From Burkholderiaceae bacterium (GTDB taxonomy: Bacteria > Pseudomonadota > Gammaproteobacteria > Burkholderiales > Burkholderiaceae_C), in contig JAIRVR010000053.1 in NCBI GenBank assembly GCA_031253795.1, positions 1-58,590 on the forward strand: DNA of 58,590 bases, given 5' to 3'. The position numbers and the translations under genes were made by a program. The notes under the pieces were generated by a model, which saw only the letters and a list, made by a program, of their open reading frames with translations, did not search any database and was not told the origin of the DNA. Within the stretch, counting starts at the first letter, position 1. Every line of letters starts with the position of its first letter. Below, in pieces: positions 44,616 through 54,022 of the stretch.

Positions 44616-45500
44616 ATGTGGAGTGACACGTTCAAGAAAGTCGAGCAGGGCCTTGCGCAGGGGCCGCTGTGCTGGGTCGAGGTGATGGAGTCGCGCGGCT
44701 CGGTGCCGCGCGAGCGCGGCGCCTGGATGGCCGTGTTCGCCGACCGCGTGGCCGGCACCATTGGCGGCGGCCACCTGGAGTTCGACGCCATCGACCGCGC
44801 CCGCAGCCTGCTGCGCGACGCGGCGCGTCAGGCCGGATTGCCCGCGCAGCCTGGGCAGGCCGTCCCCGCCCTCGCCGAGCACCAGCACCGCTACCCGCTG
44901 GGTCCCAGCCTGGGCCAGTGCTGCGGCGGCGTGGTGATGCTGCGGTTCGTGCTGGTGCCCCAAGGCCGCATGGACATGCTGCGCGAGCGGCTGCAGCCTC
45001 CACGCGACTGCGTGGCCCTGTTCGGCGCAGGCCACGTCGGCCATGCGCTGGTGCGCCTGCTGTGCAATCTTCCCTACCGCGTGATGTGGGTGGACAGCCG
45101 CGATTCGGTCTTCCCCGAGGAGGAGCACGAGCTTGTGCAGTGTGAATACTCCGATCCCGTGCAGTCCGCCGTGGCCGACCTGCCCGCCGGCTCCCATGTG
45201 CTGATCATGAGTTTCAGCCATGCCGAGGACCTGGAGGTGGTCGCCCAATGCCTGAGCCGCCAGCGCCAGCACGGCGACCTGCCCTATGTGGGCCTGATCG
45301 GCAGTTCCACCAAATGGGCCACCTTCCGGCGAAGGCTGCGCGAGCGCGGTTTCAGCGACGAGGAGCTGGACCATGTGACCTGCCCCATCGGCGTGCCCGG
45401 CATCAAGGGCAAGGAGCCTGAGGTGATCGCCGTGGCCGTGGCGGCGCAGCTGCTGCAGCGCCGCACCTGCGCAGAATCAGGGAAATCTCTAGTGAATTGA
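44616..45500 (+). CDS. xdhC: Xanthine dehydrogenase maturation factor XdhC
   Basis: 294 residues from ATG 44616. WVEVMESRGSVPRERGAWM and GTIGGGHLEFDAI form the XdhC/CoxI N-terminal domain, GQCCGGVV the conserved Cys pair, and ALFGAGHVGHALVRLLCNLP the Rossmann domain, followed by YVGLIGSSTKWATFRRRL. XdhC binds and sulfurates the molybdenum cofactor before insertion into XdhB. The xdhA and xdhB genes are not in this window. The next gene, puuD, acts on urate made by xanthine dehydrogenase. Confidence 0.95.
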   Translation: MWSDTFKKVEQGLAQGPLCWVEVMESRGSVPRERGAWMAVFADRVAGTIGGGHLEFDAIDRARSLLRDAARQAGLPAQPGQAVPALAEHQHRYPLGPSLGQCCGGVVMLRFVLVPQGRMDMLRERLQPPRDCVALFGAGHVGHALVRLLCNLPYRVMWVDSRDSVFPEEEHELVQCEYSDPVQSAVADLPAGSHVLIMSFSHAEDLEVVAQCLSRQRQHGDLPYVGLIGSSTKWATFRRRLRERGFSDEELDHVTCPIGVPGIKGKEPEVIAVAVAAQLLQRRTCAESGKSLVN

Positions 45501-45531
45501 TTTCGCGCAAGCCGGTTGGCTATCGAAAAAT

Positions 45532-45548
45532 TGCATACACTTTGTGTC
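45532..45548 (-). promoter_or_regulatory. Purine-regulon operator copy D (puuD)
   Basis: On the minus strand GACACAAAGTGTATGCA; only one base departs from the TGTATACA core. It sits 130 bp before puuD, between xdhC and puuD. Confidence 0.6.
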
Positions 45549-45565
45549 TACGAAATGGTCGCAGC

Positions 45566-45605
45566 GGTGCACCGGCGGTATATCACCGGGTGCGCGGCCT
45601 TTTTC
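45566..45605 (+). terminator. Leader hairpin before puuD
   Basis: GCACCGG (45569-45575) can pair with CCGGGTGC (45586-45593), followed after a short GC stretch by a T tract (45600-45604). It lies downstream of operator D, so it could end xdhC transcription or attenuate puuD. The stem is imperfect. Confidence 0.35.
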
Positions 45606-45677
45606 TTCTGCTCAGAGCGCCCGCAGTGGTGAGCAGGTTGAACACCGGCGGCCCCCACGCTGCCAAGGTTGAGAGCT

Positions 45678-47015
45678 ATGGAAAGCTACATTCTCGACTG
45701 GGCCAACCTGCTGTTGCGCTGGCTCCACGTCATCACGGCCATCGCCTGGGTCGGTTCCTCCTTCTATTTCGTCTTCCTCGACAGCAGCCTGACGCCGCCT
45801 GTCGACGACGACCTCAAGAAGCAGGGCGTCAGCGGCGAGCTCTGGGCCGTGCACGGCGGGGGGTTCTACCACCCCGTCAAGTTCAATGTCTCCCCGCCCA
45901 AGCTGCCGGACCATCTGCACTGGTTCTACTGGGAAAGCTACACCACCTGGCTCAGCGGCTTTGCGCTGCTGACGGTGTCGTATCTGTGGAACGCCAAGAT
46001 CTACCTCGTCAATCCGGCCGACCCCAACGCCATGGGCTCGGCGGCGGCCATTGCCTCGGCCCTGGCCTTCCTGGTCGTGTTCTGGCTGCTGTACGACGGC
46101 ATCTGCCGCGTCTTCGGCCAGAAGAAGAACGGCGACGCCACGGTGGGCGCCATGGTGCTGGTGCTGGTGTGCATTGCGGCCTTCCTGGCGTGCCACATCT
46201 TCCCGGGCCAGGCCGCCTTCCTGCTGATGGGCGCCATGCTGGCGACCTCGATGAGCGCCAACGTGTTCTTCTGGATCATCCCCGGCCAGCGCACGGTGGT
46301 GAAGGCCCTGAAGGAAGGCCAGCCCGTGGACCCCATCCACGGCAAGCGCGGCAAGCAGCGCAGCGTGCACAACACGTACTTCACGCTGCCGGTGCTGTTC
46401 GCCATGCTGTCCAATCACTACGGCTGGCTCTACAGCCATGAGCTGAACTGGCTGGTGCTGATCCTGATGATGTTCGCGGGCGCCGCCATCCGCCAGTTCT
46501 TCGTGATGCGCCACGGCTTCAAGCTGGGCCGCAATGCCCATCCCTGGCCCTATGCCCTGGTCGGCGTGCTGGTGCTGATCGGCACGGCCGTCTGGCTCAA
46601 GCCTGCACCGGCGCCTGCCGCCACCCCTGTGTCTGCGCCTGCCGCAGCCCCCGCACCGGCTCCCGCCGCCGTGCAGGCGCCTGCTGGTGCCGAGCCTGCC
46701 GCGACGGCGGCAACCGGCTCCGAAGCTGCTGCGCCCGTTGCGACCGCTGCTCCTGCTCCCGCCGCCGACGGTGCCGTGGGCTACGCCCAGATGGCGCCCT
46801 TCTTCCAGCAGCATTGCGTGGTCTGCCACGGTGCCGCCCTGCAGCAAAAGAATGTGCGCCTGGACTCGCCCGAGCAGGTCAAGGCACACGCCCAGCAGAT
46901 CTACCAGCAGGTGGTGCAACTGCGCAAGATGCCCTTTGGCAATCCAGGTGCCCTGAACGATGACGAGCGCGGCATGGTCAAGCGCTGGTACGAGTCTGGT
47001 GCATCTGTGAACTGA
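45678..47015 (+). CDS. puuD: Membrane-bound urate oxidase PuuD with cytochrome c domain
   Basis: 445 residues from ATG 45678. Residues 1-315 are the eight-segment PuuD membrane domain: WLHVITAIAWVGSSFYFVFL, GFYHPVKFNVSPPKLPDHLH, FWIIPGQRTVVKAL and FFVMRHGFKLGRN. A flexible Ala/Pro linker of about 65 residues leads to a cytochrome c domain with the haem motif CVVCHG and distal Met in KMPFGNP. It oxidises urate to 5-hydroxyisourate and passes electrons to the respiratory chain rather than to oxygen. Carries regulon operator D; acts in front of hiuH. Confidence 0.95.
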   Translation: MESYILDWANLLLRWLHVITAIAWVGSSFYFVFLDSSLTPPVDDDLKKQGVSGELWAVHGGGFYHPVKFNVSPPKLPDHLHWFYWESYTTWLSGFALLTVSYLWNAKIYLVNPADPNAMGSAAAIASALAFLVVFWLLYDGICRVFGQKKNGDATVGAMVLVLVCIAAFLACHIFPGQAAFLLMGAMLATSMSANVFFWIIPGQRTVVKALKEGQPVDPIHGKRGKQRSVHNTYFTLPVLFAMLSNHYGWLYSHELNWLVLILMMFAGAAIRQFFVMRHGFKLGRNAHPWPYALVGVLVLIGTAVWLKPAPAPAATPVSAPAAAPAPAPAAVQAPAGAEPAATAATGSEAAAPVATAAPAPAADGAVGYAQMAPFFQQHCVVCHGAALQQKNVRLDSPEQVKAHAQQIYQQVVQLRKMPFGNPGALNDDERGMVKRWYESGASVN

Positions 47016-47075
47016 TCGCTGGGTCGCGCCCAAACGCTGTCAGCGCTTGCTTTCAGCGTTTGGCGGCCAGCCACC

Positions 47076-47106
47076 AGCCCGCAGCCTCGCAAGAGCCTGC
47101 GGGCTT
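47076..47106 (+). terminator. Terminator of puuD
   Basis: AGCCCGCAG/CTGCGGGCT hairpin with a TTTCTG tail, about 60 bp beyond the stop. Confidence 0.75.
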
Positions 47107-47112
47107 TCTGTT

Positions 47113-47457
47113 TCAGGCGGGCCAGGCCGCCGCGGTGCCGTGCACCACGCCGATGGACAGCGTGGTGCAGGCAAAGAACCGGCGGATGCCGTGGCGGTCC
47201 TCGGCCCAGATGCCTCCGGCCTCGCGTGCCTGGTCGTCGAACAGCCGGCGCGCCTCGCCTGCGAAGGCGCCGACGATGTCCTCGCAGCGCTGCTGCCAGT
47301 CCTCGCTTTGCATCAGCAGCATGAAGTCGTCGCCGCCCACATGGCCCACGAAGTCGCGCCGCGCATCGCAGTGCGCCACGGCCAGCCGCGCCACCAGGCG
47401 GATCATCTGGTCGCCGCGCCAGTAGCCGTAGTGGTCATTGAAGGGCTTGAAGTGGTA
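47113..47457 (-). pseudogene. Truncated GGDEF diguanylate cyclase remnant
   Basis: An open frame begins abruptly at about 47457 with YHFKPFNDHYGYWRGDQMIR, the centre of a GGDEF domain, and continues through FVGHVGGDDFMLLMQ (GGDDF in place of GGDEF) and TTLSIGVVHG to its natural stop. A TGA lies 15 bp before the homologous part, and no start, ribosome site or N-terminal domain precedes it. About 115 codons survive. The sequence resembles the GGDEF domain of larger GGDEF/EAL-type proteins. The missing 5' part was replaced by the promoter region of the Crp/Fnr gene. Confidence 0.8.
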
Positions 47458-47515
47458 TCTGGGGATCGATCATGGGCTCAACTTTTCAGTTGGATACATT
47501 GTGTTTCACTGGTGA

Positions 47516-47534
47516 CATACTTGTGACAAGTATG
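47516..47534. promoter_or_regulatory. Palindromic operator before the Crp/Fnr gene
   Basis: CATACTTG-TGA-CAAGTATG has perfect 8-bp arms, 80 bp before the regulator start. It is not a canonical FNR or CRP site (TTGAT-N4-ATCAA or TGTGA-N6-TCACA), but could be the protein's own site. Confidence 0.5.
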
Positions 47535-47613
47535 CCGCCTGCGGACCGGGGTGCTGGCGGCGGATTGACATGGCTCAAAACGCGGCAGGAGCAAAGCCGG
47601 CAAAGTTGCATGC

Positions 47614-48249
47614 ATGTTCGCCCTGTCTTCCTTGCAAGCTTTCGCCTTCGCGCCGGGTTCCGCCCAGGTGTTGGCCGCGGGTACCTGGCTCAGGCTGCGT
47701 AGGCAGTCGCCGGATACGGTGATGTATCTGGAGCGCGGTCGCGTGCTCCTGGGCATAGGCCAGGGTGGGCAGATGCGCCACCAGCTCGGTGTCGTGGAGG
47801 GGCCGGCCTGGCTGGATGCTGCCTTTGTGCTGCAGCGGCGCAGCAGCAGCCTGGACATGCTGGCCGACAGCGATGTCCGCGTGCAGCAACTGCCCCAGGC
47901 CGACTTCCTGCAGGCCGTCTCGCAGCTGCCTTCGCCCGCACAGCAGCTGCTCCAGGACATGGCCCAGGCCTACTGCGCGCAGACCGAGCTGGCGGTGAGC
48001 CGCCTGTCCAAGGACGCCGAGGCGCGCTGCGCCCAGTGGCTGCTGCGCCATGCCATGCCGCACGAGGCTGGCGGCCTGCGCGTGACGCTGCACCTGCGCA
48101 AGCGGCTGATCGCCGCCCAGCTCGGAATTGCACCCGAGACTTTCTCGCGCGTGCTGCGCCAGTTGCGTGAGCACGGGCTCATCGCGGGCCGGGGCAATGT
48201 CATCGATCTGCCCAAGCCGGCGGCCCTCGAAGTGCTCGCCGTAGGCTGA
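47614..48249 (+). CDS. Crp/Fnr family regulator, short effector domain
   Basis: 211 residues from ATG 47614. A cyclic-nucleotide-like beta barrel (GTWLRLRRQSPDTVMYLERG) and dimer helix lead to a C-terminal HTH, RKRLIAAQLGIAPETFSRVL followed by RQLREHGLIAGRG. The Arg/Ser cAMP-binding residues and FNR-type cysteines are absent, so the signal is unknown. It lies between the GGDEF remnant and an intact diguanylate cyclase. Confidence 0.85.
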   Translation: MFALSSLQAFAFAPGSAQVLAAGTWLRLRRQSPDTVMYLERGRVLLGIGQGGQMRHQLGVVEGPAWLDAAFVLQRRSSSLDMLADSDVRVQQLPQADFLQAVSQLPSPAQQLLQDMAQAYCAQTELAVSRLSKDAEARCAQWLLRHAMPHEAGGLRVTLHLRKRLIAAQLGIAPETFSRVLRQLREHGLIAGRGNVIDLPKPAALEVLAVG

Positions 48250-48369
48250 TTCCCACGCCGCTGGCCGGTGCCGGCCTGCACGCGGCGGGCCTTGCGGGGC
48301 GGGGTATCCACTGGTTCGCGGGTTCCACCCAGTGGGACGGCTTTCGGGCCTGCATATATTGATGGCGTC

Positions 48370-50634
48370 ATGTCACTGGACGCCCGCCGATCTCCCTTTT
48401 TCCAGGCACTGCTGGCATCCCAGGATGCTCCGCAGCTGTCGGATTCACCCTCGCGGCCGCGCGCGGCCACAGGCTGGGGTGCCATGCGCTGCACGGTGCT
48501 GGCGCTGGCCGCTGCCGCCGTGCTGCTGGCGGGCCTTGGCAGTGTCTGGTGGGTCGCGCACAGCATGCGCCAGCAGACGCTGGAGCGCGCCGTGGCCCGG
48601 CAGGCCGACGAGGTCGATACCGTGGCGCGCATGCTGGCTGCGCGGCTGGAGCAGCAGCAGCGCCTGCTGTGGGTCCTGGCCCAGGGCATGGCCGACCAGG
48701 GCAGCGACCCGAGCCGGCTGATGGGCGAGATGCTGCGCGGAGACGCCTCGGTGCGGCTGTTCGACACCCTGCAGCTGGCCGACGCGCGCGGACAGCTTCA
48801 GCTCAGCCTGCGCGGCGGCCGTTCCGAGCCCCTGGCCGATCTGGACGAAGGCGTGCGCGACGTGATGCGGCGCAGCCTGGCCGATGGCCGGCCCGTGGTC
48901 TCCACCATGGTCCGCAAGGGCGCCGATCCCGGAATGATGGAGTTGCTGTATGCCGTGCCGCTGCGCACCGGCGACGGCACGGTCAGCGGCGTGCTGTCGG
49001 CCGGAGTTCGCATGTCCGCCCAGGCCCTGCTGCCGCCCAGCATCGACCCCTCGCGCTCCGGCGGGCGCCTGCTGGTCATGCAGCGCGACGGGCAGATCCT
49101 GGCCCACTCCGACCCCTCGCGCTGGTCGGCGCGCGCCGAGGCCGAGCCCGGCCTGGGTGCGGACTGGCTGCAGGACCCCGCGGCCGGCGCAGTGCAGGTG
49201 GGCCCCGACACCCAGCGGCGCGCGGGCTACCTGGTGACGACGGCAGGCATGCCGCTGCCGCAGTGGCTGGTGGTCAGGATCACCCCCGAGGAAGCCATCG
49301 CGCCCAGCCTGGCGCCGCGCGTGCTGTGGTGGCTGCTGGCCGCCGTGGCCGGTGTCGCTGGCCTGCTGGTGCTGCTGCTGATCCTGGTCACCGAACCCAT
49401 GGCGGCCCTGCACCGCACTGCACGCCAATGGCTGGCGGGCCAGGGAAGGCTGATGGCCGAGGAGCCGGATCCCGCGCCCGAACCCGAGCCGGGCCATGCC
49501 GAGGAAGGCGGCTGGCGCATGCCCTGGACCCATGCCTGGGGCGAAGCCTCCACGCTGTGGCAGGCCCTGCATCGCCTGGGCCAGATGGGGCAGGAACAGG
49601 CGCAGGAGGTCGGCCGGCTGCAACTGCAGCTGCAGACGCTGATGGACTACGCGCCCGTGGGCCTGGTGGTCACGCGGTCGGCGCATCTGGAGCTGGTGGG
49701 CCTGCAGGCCGCGCGCATGCTCGGCTACCCGTCGCGCGAGCTGCAGGGGCAGGCGATACGCCAGCTGTGCGCCTCCGACGCGGCGCACATCCAATTGCTG
49801 GAGCGCGTGCGCAAGGACCTGGACATGTACGGCCAGTTCGACAGCGAGCAGTGCTTTGTGCGCAAGGACGGCCGTCCCATCTGGGTGCGCCTGCACGGCC
49901 AGAGCCTGCAGCGCCTGCAGCGCGGCCTGGAGCCGCGCGCCGTGGTGCCGGCAGACCCCACCCTGGTCTGGGTGGTCGAGGACGTGACCATGCAGCGCCT
50001 GGTGCGCGAGCAGCCGGGCTGGAAGGCCATGCACGATCCGCTGACCCTGCTGCCCAACCGCGAGGCCTTTGCCGTGCGCCTGCATGAATGGCTGCAGGAG
50101 TGCAGTGCCGCCCAGCGCCTGCCGGCCGAGGCTCTGCAGGACGGTGAATCCGCCATGCAGCGGAGCGGCACCACCGCCGTCGCCACGGTCGAGGAGGACG
50201 AGGCGGCGGAGGCCGTGGGGCTGCCGCAGCATGGCGTGATCCTGTTCCTGGACCTGGACCACTTCGCCCACGTCAACCAGCAGGGCGGCCACGCGGCGGG
50301 CGACGAGGTGCTGTGCCACATGGCCCGGCTGATCGACAGCGTGGTCCGGCCGCTGGGCTGGGTGGCGCGCCTGGGCGGTGATGAGTTCGCCGTGCTGCTG
50401 GCGGGCACCTCGGCGGAGCAGGGCATGCTGCTGGCGCAAAGCCTGTGCATGGCCGTGCAGGACTGGGAGGGCGCCCATGAGGGGCAGCGCTACCTGATGG
50501 GCGTGAGCGTCGGCATGGTGGTGCTGGATGCCCGCCAGCACACGGTCAGCAGCGCGCTGCGCTCGGCCGACATGGCCTGCTATGCGGCCAAGCGCAAGGG
50601 CCGCAACCGCGTCGAGGTGCTGGAGGCGGCATAG
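48370..50634 (+). CDS. Membrane diguanylate cyclase with periplasmic sensor, PAS and GGDEF
   Basis: 754 residues from ATG 48370; the longer ORF from 48268 lacks a ribosome site. Two membrane helices (about 39-63 and about 317-340) enclose a periplasmic dCache/CHASE-like sensor (DTVARMLAARLEQQQRLLWV). A PAS domain (about 420-530) precedes the GGDEF domain (about 600-750) with VILFLDLDHFAHVNQQGGHA and RLGGDEFAVLLAG, so the active site is intact. No EAL domain. An extra acidic/Ala loop of about 35 residues interrupts the start of the GGDEF domain (ESAMQRSGTTAVATVEEDEA). Confidence 0.9.
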   Translation: MSLDARRSPFFQALLASQDAPQLSDSPSRPRAATGWGAMRCTVLALAAAAVLLAGLGSVWWVAHSMRQQTLERAVARQADEVDTVARMLAARLEQQQRLLWVLAQGMADQGSDPSRLMGEMLRGDASVRLFDTLQLADARGQLQLSLRGGRSEPLADLDEGVRDVMRRSLADGRPVVSTMVRKGADPGMMELLYAVPLRTGDGTVSGVLSAGVRMSAQALLPPSIDPSRSGGRLLVMQRDGQILAHSDPSRWSARAEAEPGLGADWLQDPAAGAVQVGPDTQRRAGYLVTTAGMPLPQWLVVRITPEEAIAPSLAPRVLWWLLAAVAGVAGLLVLLLILVTEPMAALHRTARQWLAGQGRLMAEEPDPAPEPEPGHAEEGGWRMPWTHAWGEASTLWQALHRLGQMGQEQAQEVGRLQLQLQTLMDYAPVGLVVTRSAHLELVGLQAARMLGYPSRELQGQAIRQLCASDAAHIQLLERVRKDLDMYGQFDSEQCFVRKDGRPIWVRLHGQSLQRLQRGLEPRAVVPADPTLVWVVEDVTMQRLVREQPGWKAMHDPLTLLPNREAFAVRLHEWLQECSAAQRLPAEALQDGESAMQRSGTTAVATVEEDEAAEAVGLPQHGVILFLDLDHFAHVNQQGGHAAGDEVLCHMARLIDSVVRPLGWVARLGGDEFAVLLAGTSAEQGMLLAQSLCMAVQDWEGAHEGQRYLMGVSVGMVVLDARQHTVSSALRSADMACYAAKRKGRNRVEVLEAA

Positions 50635-50650
50635 ATGCAAGGCCGTCTCC

Positions 50651-51346
50651 TTACTCGAAGGACTCGCTGAAGCGCCGCAACCCCTCGGGATCGATCAATG
50701 TCAGCGACCCATAGGAGACGCGGACTGCGCCGATGTCCTCCAGTTCGCCCAGGGCGCGGTTGACGATCTGTCGCGACACGCCCGCCAGGCTGGCCAGTTC
50801 CTCCTGCGACATGCCCAGGTGGCGGTTCTCGGCGTCCGGATAGAGCCTGGCATCCGTCAGTTCGGAGATGCAGTGCGCCACGTGGCGGCTGGAGTGGTGC
50901 AGGCGCGCATGCTCGCAGCGGCTGATGAACTGGCCCAGCCGTGCATTGACCTGGTCCAGCAGAAAACGGTTGAAGCCGAGGCTGTGCTCCAGCAGCCAGT
51001 GGAAGGTGGCGGCAGGCATCAGGGCCAACAGGGTGTCTTCGATCGCCGTGGCATCGAAAGGCCAGCCTTCACGCTTGAGCAGCGTGCCTTCGCCGAACCA
51101 GCAGCCCGGGGAGAAGGTGGCCAGCGTGGTGGTGCGTCCGGTGGGCGACAGGGCATGGATCTTGACCACGCCCCGGACGACGCCGGTCCAGTGGTCGGCC
51201 CGGCGCGCCTTCTGGCACAGCGAGGTGCCGGCCGGTATCTCACGCAGCAGCACTTCGCGCCGCAGCCTGAGCAGGTGGGCCTTGCTCAGGCTGGGTGCAA
51301 AGGGTGCGGACTTCAGGACATCGCTGATCGTGGGGAAGGGCTGCAT
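50651..51346 (-). CDS. Crp/Fnr family regulator
   Basis: 231 residues from ATG 51346. The cNMP-binding-like barrel (GTSLCQKARRADHWTGVVRG, later GCWFGEGTLLKREG) and HTH (MSQEELASLAGVSRQIVNRA) are complete. FGEGTLL replaces the FGE-(L/I)-A-L-L cAMP pocket. Convergent with the cyclase gene, divergent from none; the DUF6351 gene follows 100 bp upstream in the same direction and may be controlled by it. Confidence 0.9.
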   Translation of the reverse strand: MQPFPTISDVLKSAPFAPSLSKAHLLRLRREVLLREIPAGTSLCQKARRADHWTGVVRGVVKIHALSPTGRTTTLATFSPGCWFGEGTLLKREGWPFDATAIEDTLLALMPAATFHWLLEHSLGFNRFLLDQVNARLGQFISRCEHARLHHSSRHVAHCISELTDARLYPDAENRHLGMSQEELASLAGVSRQIVNRALGELEDIGAVRVSYGSLTLIDPEGLRRFSESFE

Positions 51347-51447
51347 GGCGGGCGATGTGATTTTTCAATGGAAGTTTGTTCTTTCATTGGTTCGACCGGC
51401 ACTGTGCAAACCCTTATCTGTTCTCTCCGACCAGCGTCCTTGGCGCG

Positions 51448-53739
51448 TCAATCGTTGCGCGAGACCGGCCTGGGTCCGACCCGCCTGCCTGCGGGTCCCG
51501 CGCTGAAATCGGTCAGAAAGGCTGCTTCCTGCGTCTGGCCCGTGCCAGGCTTGCTCCAGTCGCAGACCCCTGTGGGGAAAACGGCCGCAAGGCGTGCCTG
51601 CTGCGCGGCGCTGAAAGTGACGCCCGGATAGTCCTGGCTGGTGAAGGACAGAGGCTTGCGCTGGCACTGGTAGATGTCCTCGGCGCGGGGACCTCCAGCC
51701 ACCTGGCGCGGCGACAACGTGGGCTTGAAGCTGCACGCCGGATCGTCAAGCGCCAGAGTCCGGTCCCCGGCGGCAAGGCAGACATCCTTCAGGTCAGCCG
51801 GCTTGTTGCGCACCACTTTCTGTGCCAGAGGGATGGCGGACGTATCGCTTTCGATCGCGGACAACCAGCGGTCCATCATGGCAAAGGATTGGTTGACCAT
51901 GGCCCGTGTGACCGGGCCTTGGGTTGCGCGGATCACATGATTGTCGTGGCCACCGTTGCCTGCATCCAGACGTGCGCGCTGCTGGAGGCTGCGCCAACTC
52001 ATATGGATGTCTGCGCCCAGCTCGGGCCGCAGGTCGATGATGGCCACCTGCGAGAGATTCTTCGCGTTGCTGTGCAGGCCGCTGCTGTAGATTCTGGGCA
52101 GCAGATCAGCCGGTGCCTGCTGGCGGCTGGCCACCGGAGCCGCCGAGCCTCCGGTCCAGTCCAGATCGGCGGTGTAGCTGCCAATGCCCTCGTTGAGCAG
52201 CACGAAGTCCTCGGCGCCGATGGCTCCCGACTGCAGCGCCTTGAGTCCGTATTGCACGCCTACGTTGTCGTAGGGCATCACAGGTTTGATGTTGCCGTCG
52301 GCGTCGCGGGCCGTACCGTAGACCGCCACCAGCATGTCGTGGATGGAGCAGCGCACGCCCTGGGGCCGGGTCTGTGGGTCGTAGGTGATGGCTGCTGGAA
52401 AGCCCGGGCCGCAATTGATGGGCAGCCTGGGATTTTGCGGTGTGATGAAGGTGGCTGCCCAGGTGCCGCAATAGGCGGCTGGATGGCCATTGATGGCAGC
52501 CCTGGCGGCATCGGGCAGCGCCTTGCCTGCCGCTGTGCCGTAGTAGTTTGTCAGAAGGCCACAGTCCCGCGTCTCCATCCAGGTGGACACGGCATCTGGG
52601 TAGCTATAACCCGTCTGCAGCCCCTGCAGCAGCCCCGGCATGGCCGACGAGATCACGGTCTGCATCATGGAGCCACCAGAGCTTCCGTCGCCCATGGTGT
52701 AGCGCACCTCGCCATAGTTCTCGATCAGGTGCTCCTTGATGCGCATCATGCTCTCGGCGGCCAGCAACTCGTTGTTGTTGTGCAGGTGATTGGTCAGCAT
52801 GGCCTTCACCACCATGTGGCCCGCTGCGAGCGCGTTGGCGTCGAACAGCACGCTGCCGGTGGCCTGGTCGAGGGCGTTGACCGCCGCCTCCTGGAAGCGG
52901 TTGCCCGAGGCTGAGGCGCCGAACTTCCACAGCAGCTTGCCGTTCCAGCCTTTTTGCGGAGCCCAGGGAGCCCATGGCTGGGCGGGGTCGTAGTAGGCCA
53001 GTATCTGGTAGGTGCCGCGGCCCATCACCCCGGTTTCCACGCGCAGCAGGTGCTTGACCGTATCGCCACGGTCATTGGTGAAGTCGGCAATCTCGCTGTC
53101 GGCAGGCCGTTGCGACGGGTCGAAGGGCAGGTGGCAGGGGGCGGCGCCCGTGGTCCCGGGTGTGCAGGCGCTGCCCTGCCTGGACTTGGGCATGTAGTAG
53201 TAGGTGTACTGGGTCCTGGTATTGCAAAGGGCATCCACCGGATCGGTGTCGAGCCCGCTGACGCGCGTGGTCACGGTCGCCGACAGCGCCGTGCCCGGCA
53301 CGGAAACAGTGGCCTGTGCGCCATTGCGCGTGGCGCAGATCCAGGGTTGGGTCTGCGGGCCCGCGAAGATGGAGTCGCCCCGGCCGTGGTTGGTGATGTC
53401 CAGGCGTGCCCGCGCACTCCCGGCGGCCGAGGCGGCGAGGGTATTGGCGCCCACCCGCAATCCGTCGATCCGGCCCAGGATGCGGCCATTGGCGCGCTGC
53501 GCGAATTGCGCGGTGACGTCGGCTCCGTTCAATTCCACCTTCAGTGCACCGGCGGGACTGCCCTTGGGCAGCAGGATTTCAAGGTAGGCATTGCCATCGC
53601 TGATCATGTCGGCCCGGTTGGAAAGGCTGAGGATCTCGATGGGCTGCGGGCCGGCATCGCCGCTGCTGCCGCAGGCCGTCAGCAGCGTGGCGAGCACGGC
53701 GGCCATCGCCATGCCCGAACGAGGGGCTGTCTGTGTCAT
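51448..53739 (-). CDS. DUF6351-type secreted lipoprotein (putative esterase/hydrolase)
   Basis: 763 residues from ATG 53739, nine bases after AGGAG. Lipoprotein signal with LLTACGSS (Cys about 24). The long single-domain body contains GDGSSGGSMMQTVISSAMPG, with a nucleophile-elbow-like GSSGG, and GNGGHDNHVIRA near the end, suggesting an alpha/beta hydrolase of the tannase/hydroxybutyrate-oligomer-hydrolase neighbourhood. It matches my memory of the uncharacterised DUF6351 family. The substrate is unknown. Surface-anchored or periplasmic, likely degrading an ester or polymer. Confidence 0.75.
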   Translation of the reverse strand: MTQTAPRSGMAMAAVLATLLTACGSSGDAGPQPIEILSLSNRADMISDGNAYLEILLPKGSPAGALKVELNGADVTAQFAQRANGRILGRIDGLRVGANTLAASAAGSARARLDITNHGRGDSIFAGPQTQPWICATRNGAQATVSVPGTALSATVTTRVSGLDTDPVDALCNTRTQYTYYYMPKSRQGSACTPGTTGAAPCHLPFDPSQRPADSEIADFTNDRGDTVKHLLRVETGVMGRGTYQILAYYDPAQPWAPWAPQKGWNGKLLWKFGASASGNRFQEAAVNALDQATGSVLFDANALAAGHMVVKAMLTNHLHNNNELLAAESMMRIKEHLIENYGEVRYTMGDGSSGGSMMQTVISSAMPGLLQGLQTGYSYPDAVSTWMETRDCGLLTNYYGTAAGKALPDAARAAINGHPAAYCGTWAATFITPQNPRLPINCGPGFPAAITYDPQTRPQGVRCSIHDMLVAVYGTARDADGNIKPVMPYDNVGVQYGLKALQSGAIGAEDFVLLNEGIGSYTADLDWTGGSAAPVASRQQAPADLLPRIYSSGLHSNAKNLSQVAIIDLRPELGADIHMSWRSLQQRARLDAGNGGHDNHVIRATQGPVTRAMVNQSFAMMDRWLSAIESDTSAIPLAQKVVRNKPADLKDVCLAAGDRTLALDDPACSFKPTLSPRQVAGGPRAEDIYQCQRKPLSFTSQDYPGVTFSAAQQARLAAVFPTGVCDWSKPGTGQTQEAAFLTDFSAGPAGRRVGPRPVSRND

Positions 53740-54022
53740 GGGTTTTGTCTCCTGCATCCACTTCTTCTTGAAGCGTTTTCATTGAAGCACGCTAACAAAT
53801 GGAAGTCTGTATAGGTTTTGACAATGCATGGATGGTCCCGTGCCATGGAACTGGCGCGCATATTGCATGCGCTGCGCTCACAAGTGTTTAACGCCCCCTG
53901 CCCAGGCCATTCTTGGTGCTTGTATCTAGCTGGCCGGGGCCAGGGCTGGGTTACCCTGCGGGCTTTTCATGATCTGCACGGCGGCTCCCCGCGTCGTGCC
54001 CCTTTGGTGATTGCTTCGCTAC

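Noticed and set aside
47113..47406. Intact small GGDEF gene starting at ATG 47406
   Set aside because: Homology extends upstream of this ATG to about 47457, so the ATG is internal to a truncated domain.
47516..47534. Canonical FNR or CRP binding site
   Set aside because: The palindrome lacks the TTGAT-N4-ATCAA and TGTGA-N6-TCACA cores.
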